From Patellaria atrata CBS 101060 (lineage: Eukaryota > Ascomycota > Dothideomycetes > Patellariales > Patellariaceae), in the NCBI GenBank assembly GCA_010093705.1, contig MU006099.1, forward strand, positions 472,757 through 536,756: a stretch of DNA of 64,000 nt, written 5' to 3'. The first letter of the stretch is position 1, and each line of letters opens with the position of its first letter. Shown here in pieces: positions 58,347 to 64,000 of this stretch. Under the pieces are notes generated by a model. The model saw only the letters and a list, made by a program, of their open reading frames with translations. It was not told the origin of the DNA and made no database searches. Both the position numbers and the translations under genes were made by a program.

Positions 58347-59436
58347 TCAGATACCAAAGAAATCCGGTATATCAGATTCTGATATGACAGTACTCCCTTT
58401 AACAAGTTCAATAAGTTTAGAGTGGAGGGGACATCCAATCCCGAAATTGGTTCCACGATCAACGAGGTATCCGTTGATATAGTCGATCTCGGTTTTTCTT
58501 CCAGCCCGGACATCTTGACGCATGGAGCTGATGTTCTTTGCTGTCTTTTCAGAGACACTAGACACAAAATCTTCAAGTTTATCGACTGACAGCTTATCGA
58601 GAGAGTCCTGACTAGCATCTTTGTTTTCTGAACGTAGAATTGCCTGTGTGACAGCGGAGAATTCGGAGAGCAACGCCATCACTAAGGGTCGTCTACCCGT
58701 ACTAAAGACTTCGCCGTTGTAGCAATCAAATACCGCAGTCACAGGGTTTATGATAGCATTGATCGCAAGCTTTTGGAGTTGAGCTTCAAGAATCTCAGAA
58801 GGTGCTAATAAAGAAGGAAAAAGTAGAGGAGACTCTAAAATTTGATTTGTCAGGAAAGCTGTTTCCTTTTCATGGGATTGCGAAAGCGATGCAACAGAGC
58901 CGATTAGAGTTGTCCCCAGTCCTGCATGAACAGCAGAAAAGGTACCTGTGGTATAAATACCATGACTGAGAATTCCGATTAAATAATGAGGTCGAGAGCC
59001 AGGATGTTGGGAAAGAGTCGAATTGACCTCATCTACGGTACCTAGAAGCAATTAGTAATTGACTGAACTTCCACTAAAGGGAAGAGCACATACGCATTCC
59101 GTTCTGGAAGAAGATTAAAGTTGACGAGGTAAATAATCGGTGCTGCAAGGTTTGTAATGCAGGAACCGTGGTGTATGTTTTCGTAGTGACTATTAGATTT
59201 TCGATATCATCCGAACCTTCGGAAACTAGTTCGTAATCGAAGCCACTCTGTCGATCCGTAACACCATTCCTTACAATCTCTATACATCGTCCGGCTTTAT
59301 TCCATTCTTCCACCAGACTCGGTCGATGAAAGAGTAGAGTTATGGGGGTTTGCGGATGACTCTTGCGTACTGCATGTGCAATGAATCTTCCCAAGTTCCC
59401 AATGCCCAGGATGTGTATACGCTGAGCGGATTGCAT
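58347..59436 (-). CDS. Ketopantoate reductase family protein (ApbA/PanE), 345 aa
   Basis: Minus-strand exons 59436-59094 and 59041-58347; the phase 1 junction gives NGMRTVDEV. The N-terminal Rossmann motif is G11-I-G13-N-L-G16 in IHILGIGNLGRFIAHAV. ENLIVTTKTYTT and TLIFFQNGM are the NADPH-site and substrate-loop blocks of the ApbA fold. The C-terminal helical domain contains KLAINAIINPVTAVFDC, the conserved Lys-Asn-Asn region, and SSMRQDVRAGRKTEIDYINGYL, the hallmark of the family. Reaction of the type enzyme: NADPH reduction of 2-dehydropantoate to pantoate (vitamin B5/CoA synthesis). Fungi carry several paralogues and this one could act on another 2-oxo acid. Confidence 0.93.
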
Positions 59437-60552
59437 TGGAACTACGGTTAAGTGATGACTCGAGTCGAGTGGTTAAGATTGAGTTGGTGAGGTTGTCGAT
59501 AAGAAGGATTGCCCGATTTCGGTCCCATCATTCCCGTAGTTTAGCTTATGCTTGGCGACGATACGGAATGTGAACCGGTCCGATACCGAGCCGGTATTTA
59601 TCTCCAGCGAGTTTCAGCCGTGCAGCTTCCCGTCTATGTCTTTACATTGACAGAGACCAGATATGGACGCAGCTGAGAAGTTACACAGTTTCTTCTTCTG
59701 TCGTGCTCTAGTCGTAGTCTTGTAGACACTGCATCGATTCCGTATCACCAAGCTTTCGATCAACTTGGCCCTTTGCAGGGTTATGGAGACGAATGCACAC
59801 CATAAATAGGCGCAACATACCCTTCTCATATTGCAGTCTGGCCTCGTTTATGCATCAACATGCCGACTCTTTTAATATAGCCATTTTGCAAAACGGAGCT
59901 TCTCGTACGCCCGTAGTACAATGTGTACAGGCTATTTCTCGTACATATGTGGGCAGAACTATGAGGTGGCTGCCTGGACAGATTTCAATACTGTAGTTCT
60001 TGCAGTTGCAGTCCAGGACTGTCGTGTGCTCTTTCACCCTCTGAAGAAACTTGCGCAGGATAGAACCAAAAAGTCGAGACACAACCTAATGTAATATAGA
60101 TTTTTAGTTCCAGTAGTGAGCTGTCTCTTTGGACTGACAGCTGAAGACCCCTTTCCCCTTTAAACAGATCGCCTTCGTTTCGCTCGAGCCAGGACGAAAG
60201 ACCCAATCATATGCGGTGTGTATAGCACATGCACAGCGGTATCTCGCAAAACCTCGCAGCGTAGAAGCATGTAACTCCACAAGTCCAGGGGTAAATACCA
60301 TATGTAGGCCCTGAGATACTTAATTCAACATAGGGCCTCGTCTCCTTCTCTTCCATAGACCGGATGCTCGCGTGTATATATTTTCGTGGTTGCCTCGACT
60401 CTGATCTTTCCAGATTGTTGAACGGTTGAACCAAACCCGCCACCAAAATACGCCGTCCCTACGAGCGCAACCGTCAGCGTGTTCTTTATACTTATCTAAC
60501 CTTTAACCTTAATGTTTTCATAATATACTAACGACGAGAAAAGCGTCTCACG
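59437..60552. promoter_or_regulatory. Divergent promoter region (ketopantoate reductase / GT31-like)
   Basis: 1.1 kb between divergent start codons. Short frames on the minus strand (59614-60446) overlap each other and have no family. No repeat recognised. Confidence 0.4.
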
Positions 60553-62083
60553 ATGCTGATCTCTCAGCAGCGATTCTTCATCGCTCTCCTATCCGCTTCC
60601 GTCTTCATCTCCCTAGTCTTCTTTTGGCCCTCGCGTGCTGATGTTCCTTCATTCTTCGGCGGCCAACCTGCGATACAGCCAGAACACCTCACCCTGACAA
60701 CATCTGGCCCACATAAGACTAGAAGACCTACGATAAAACCTACCCCAAAACCAACGCAATCACGGACTCATCCAGCGACTACAAGACCTACTCAGCGCCC
60801 TCAACAAACCCAGGAGTCCGCTCCTCTCCGCGAATGTCCTCCCGGCAATGACCTCAAAGATGTACTACTCGTATTGAAAACCGGAGCGACGGAAGCTCTC
60901 CAAAAACTCCCTTACCACCTTCATTCGACCCTCCATTGCATTCCAAATTACATGATAGTATCCGATCTAGAACAGGATATCGGATCATACAAGAACTTCC
61001 ACGTTACAGACATCCTAGCGAACGTCAACAAAACAATCCTCAACAAATACGACGAATTCAAATTTTACCAGCAAGTAAAAGAATACGCGCGAAATGGTCA
61101 GGATCTGTCCCTACTCAAGGGAGACAATGCATGGAAGCTTGACAAATGGAAGAACATACCAGCCCTATATAAAGCCTACAAAGAATATCCCAACGTCAAA
61201 TTCTACTTTTTCATCGATGCTGACTCAGCTTTCAGCTTAACCAATTTCTTGCAATGGATGAAGCGCTTGGATGCTAAGAAAGACCTCTACTGTGGCTCCC
61301 AGGTCATGTACGGCGACACCATCTTCGCGCACGGCGGTAGTGGATACGTCATCTCGAACTCAGCAGCTAAGAAATTCGTTGATGCGAATCATGGAGACTA
61401 CCCAGGCCGCTGGGAACACAAGATCGCGGATAATTGTTGCGGCGATGTCATGCAATCCGAGAGTCTGCTCGACGTGGGTGTACCGCTTACAGAAGCATTC
61501 CCTATGTTCCAAGGCGAGACACCCAGCACACTGGATTTCCATGAGCGGATTTGGTGCACGCCATCCATCACGTTCCACCATATGGCTGGTCACGAGATCT
61601 CGGCGCTCTGGCATTTCGAGAAGAATTGGACAGATACTAACGTAAGCGCTCTTTTCTACCAAATCAGAGGAAGTATGATCAGAGGCTGATTTTATTTATC
61701 TTTAGGGCTGGAACAAACCCTATCTCATGTGCGATGTCTACCACCACTTCGTGGCCCCCTACCTCCAACCCACCCGCAACCCATGGGACAACCTTTCTAA
61801 GGATACTGTCATGGACGCCAATAACCCACCCGAGGATCGCGCCCTCACCCCCGAGGAAATGATAGCTACGGGCTCGTTTGACGAATGCAAGGCCGCATGC
61901 ACCGCCAAGGACGACTGTTTGCAGTTCAACTGGGTACCAGGCAGGTGTCAGCTTGGGTCGAGAGTCATAATCGGACATGTGAGTGAGAATGACGAACAGA
62001 AGTCCGGTTGGTTGGTAGAGAGGATTAAGCAGCAGATTGCGGGATACCAGAAGTGCACGCCGAATTTTAGTTTTCATCAATAG
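60553..62083 (+). CDS. Glycosyltransferase family 31-like (Fringe-type) type II membrane protein with Cys-rich tail, 488 aa
   Basis: Exons 60553-61641 and 61706-62083, phase 0. One N-terminal anchor (about residues 8-25, FFIALLSASVFISLVFFW), then a Pro/Thr/Arg stem (55-90). The catalytic part begins DVLLVLKTGATEALQKLP, with the DXD motif D222-A-D224 in YFFIDADS. GGSGYVIS and the DNCCGDVMQSESL region follow, as in fungal GT31/Fringe-like proteins. The tail (about 430-488) has cysteines in CKAACTAKDDCLQF and RCQLG spacing like a PAN/apple fold. Likely a Golgi sugar transferase; donor and acceptor unknown. Without the intron the frame ends after 15 extra codons and loses the Cys-rich tail. Confidence 0.9.
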
Positions 62084-62499
62084 GTTTGAAATCGCGGCGG
62101 GGTGGTGAATCTGGGGATATTTGGAAAAGTCATAGGCGGTGCATTCGGGGTTTCGGTGCTTTCTGTTGTACAGTAATGGATCAACGTATGTTAGGGACTC
62201 CATAGCATGATATTTTGACGCTATATAGAGGGTGTATATTGTATATAGTAATTATGGATGATGATCTATATACCGTCAGCCTTTCTAGCAGCTCCCCCGT
62301 ACAGTAATAACAACAGTGCAAAAGTATCTCTTCCGTGGTCTTGCCGCAACTGGCTAACTCCCAAGTCTACGTCAAGATAGATTTTGGCTTTGCTATCGCA
62401 CGTTAGATAAGTAAACTAATTCCTCTATTTACTTACTATTCAAGTTAATAGTAAATGACTTAGGGCAAAAAGCAATTATGCAGTTTCAAACCCATCCCA
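62084..62499. other. 3' flank of the GT31-like gene
   Basis: About 400 bp, increasingly AT-rich toward the repeat block. A minus-strand 174-codon frame at 61679-62203 is a shadow of exon 2. Nothing else seen. Confidence 0.4.
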
Positions 62500-63122
62500 A
62501 ACTGGTGCGCACGAAACTACATCCGAAATCTTGGCATGTATGGCAAAAAAAAGTCTCACAGATTTTCTTTAAAACGAGGTGATTTCTTTTTTCGGTCATT
62601 TGCTTAACGACAAGGAAAAGGAGAATCCGATATAGGTATCTAAAATCTCCGCAGAAAATCCAATCGATTCATGCGCGATATGACTTTTCAGATAATTGAG
62701 CGGAGACGGCAACGCGTCAGGGCACTGAGGCACGAGTCTGTATCCAAAGTCTTTCAAAAGGGCGTGATTTTTTATCATTTCCTCAATGATAGGTATGAGG
62801 GGAATTTGATATAGATATCTGAAATCTCGGTAGAGAATCTAGTCGATTCATGTGCGATATAATATTTTCAAATATTATGTTATGAAGTTCAGTTTTAAGT
62901 AAGGACGTGAACTGAATACCCTTTTTAGATACACGCGCCTCCAACACGAGCCCGTATCTAAAATCTTAGCATAGATGGAAATTTCTTAAAAACGGCGTGA
63001 TTTTTATTTATTTTTTTTGGTTATTTGGTTAACGGTTGGGAATATAGAAGATTTATATAGCAATCTATAATCCTGACATAATATCTCGAAGATTGCTGTG
63101 CGATATAAAAATTTTGGACGAG
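62500..63122 (+). repeat. Three diverged tandem copies of an AT-rich repeat (about 185-235 bp each)
   Basis: Each copy has the order CGAG/ACGAGCCCGTATCTAAAATCTT, then GGCGTGATTT with a T-run, then GNTTATTTGNTTAACG (changed in copy 2), then GATATAGATATCTGAAATCTC, then GATTCATGTGCGATATAAT. The GTGATTT anchors are at 62579, 62764 and 62997. The copies differ at roughly a quarter of positions or more by eye. A fourth copy lies inverted at 46240-46445. No coding capacity or terminal inverted repeats were seen; the class is unknown (MITE remnant, minisatellite or other). Confidence 0.8.
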
Positions 63123-63553
63123 GTTGCGGAAGTTTCACTTCCTGGTTTCTACTCTAATTGGTAATCAGACGATAAGTTACAGGATGTGTGATTGCCCAGT
63201 ACAGAGATGATAATGGAATGTTACAGGCACCATTTGGTACGGTAAAGTGTCCCTGCCCAAAGAAAATCACCAAAACCCTCGAGCTTAATATTTGAATTCA
63301 ATAGACGTCTAGATATGAGTGCATCGATCGAATACCCTACAGAATATCCGACGTTGTTCTGCTCCATAACAATTTGCGGGAAGCATGTTTCTTCTGCACG
63401 ACAGAATTGCCGAGGGAGGAACCCTTTGCCGACTTTCACAAGACTCCCAGCCGTCGCATCACCTGAAAGGCGGCGCATCAAGATAACCTCACCACACCAG
63501 CAGCAACCTCTCTTTATTCCATTCCCTCGATTCGCATCCAAAACACAGCAATC
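63123..63553. promoter_or_regulatory. Promoter region of PEX11
   Basis: About 430 bp between the repeat block and the PEX11 ATG. The last 150 bases are C/A-rich (CACCACACCAGCAGCAACCTCTC), like a fungal 5' leader. Confidence 0.45.
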
Positions 63554-64000
63554 ATGGTCGCGGACGCAGTAATCTACCACCCCTCAGTGGACCACTACCT
63601 CAAATACGTCGCAACAACAGGTAAATCTCTCCCCCTCCCTCCCCCTGTCGCCGTGCTATCACCACAACATGAACCTCCAATCCACCACACTGAGGACTCA
63701 TAAACTGACTCCCCCATCCCACAGTCGGCCGCGACAAACTCCTCCGCACGATCCAATACCTCTCCCGCTTCACGGCTTGGTACCTCTTCCGCACCAACCA
63801 CCTCAGCACCTCCATCCTGCCCTTCGAGACGCTAAAAAAGCAGCTCTCCCTCACACGCAAACTGCTCCGCCTTGGCAAGTCGATCGAGCACCTCAAAGCC
63901 GCGGCCCTCGCCTCCGACTCCAAGACCCTCGATCCTGTGCTCAAGACCTGCGCGGTCGGCAGGCAGCTCGGGTACGCGGCGTACATGTTTTGGGACAATC
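63554..64000 (+). CDS. PEX11: Peroxisomal membrane protein PEX11, N-terminal part (runs off the window)
   Basis: Exon 1 is 63554-63620 and exon 2 starts at 63725; the phase 1 junction completes Val. The protein starts MVADAVIYHPSVDHYLKYVA and continues VGRDKLLRTIQYLSRFTAWY, then LSLTRKLLRLGKSIEHLKAA. This is the conserved N-terminal amphipathic helix region that tubulates the peroxisomal membrane during fission. About 114 residues are visible, roughly half the usual length. The coding part is very C-rich at third positions. The identification is firm; the 3' end lies outside the window. Confidence 0.93.

Noticed and set aside
1-64000. Integrated virus-like or LTR element
   Set aside because: No reverse transcriptase, integrase, capsid or paired long terminal repeats were recognised anywhere in the window by eye.

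Overview
The window is nuclear DNA of a filamentous ascomycete (Pezizomycotina). The signs are short GT-AG introns with CTRAC-type branch sites, fungal-specific families (AreA-type GATA-like/DUF3295, the CHY zinc-finger architecture, GT32 and GT31 type II membrane glycosyltransferases, a Ser-rich sensor-like surface protein) and no operons. A leotiomycete seems likely to me, but that is inference. No tRNA, rRNA, CRISPR array, intact transposon or virus-like element was recognised by eye.

Left part (1-17.4 kb): a small two-exon protein of unknown function; an HP1 heterochromatin protein (-) sharing a 407-bp divergent promoter with the CCT5 chaperonin subunit (+); a 14-exon CCCH/RWD-like/CHY zinc-finger gene (-) convergent with CCT5; and a DUF1752/DUF3295 regulator-like gene (-). 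The 3' halves of CCT5 and the CHY gene carry unusually long introns (up to 932 nt), and the CHY gene contains an 8-nt micro-exon.

17.4-28.6 kb is a gene desert with decayed-looking coding traces, simple repeats and many copies of a GTACTGTAC-type palindromic motif.

28.6-42 kb: an MFS transporter, a secreted GH16 glucanase and an alpha/beta-hydrolase-fold protein without the usual nucleophile serine (all -), then a GT32 glycosyltransferase, methionine sulfoxide reductase B with a probable mitochondrial presequence, and a 47-residue membrane microprotein (all +).

42-47.5 kb is sparse. It holds a tandem pair of tiny hydrophilic genes that share a 20-nt first exon and a phase-2 intron, a third Lys/Glu-rich fragment, and one copy of an AT-rich dispersed repeat.

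47.5-64 kb: a single-exon gene of about 2150 codons for a ZNFX1/NFX1-type SF1 helicase with an RZ finger (candidate RNA-surveillance or RNAi factor), an SDR oxidoreductase, a Ser-rich single-pass surface protein, a ketopantoate-reductase family enzyme, a GT31-like glycosyltransferase with a Cys-rich tail, three diverged tandem copies of the same AT-rich repeat, and the start of PEX11, cut by the window edge. Most genes look like independent housekeeping or surface functions. Functional linkage between neighbours is not evident apart from shared promoters. Multi-exon models were built by hand from splice signals, reading-frame phase and family knowledge.
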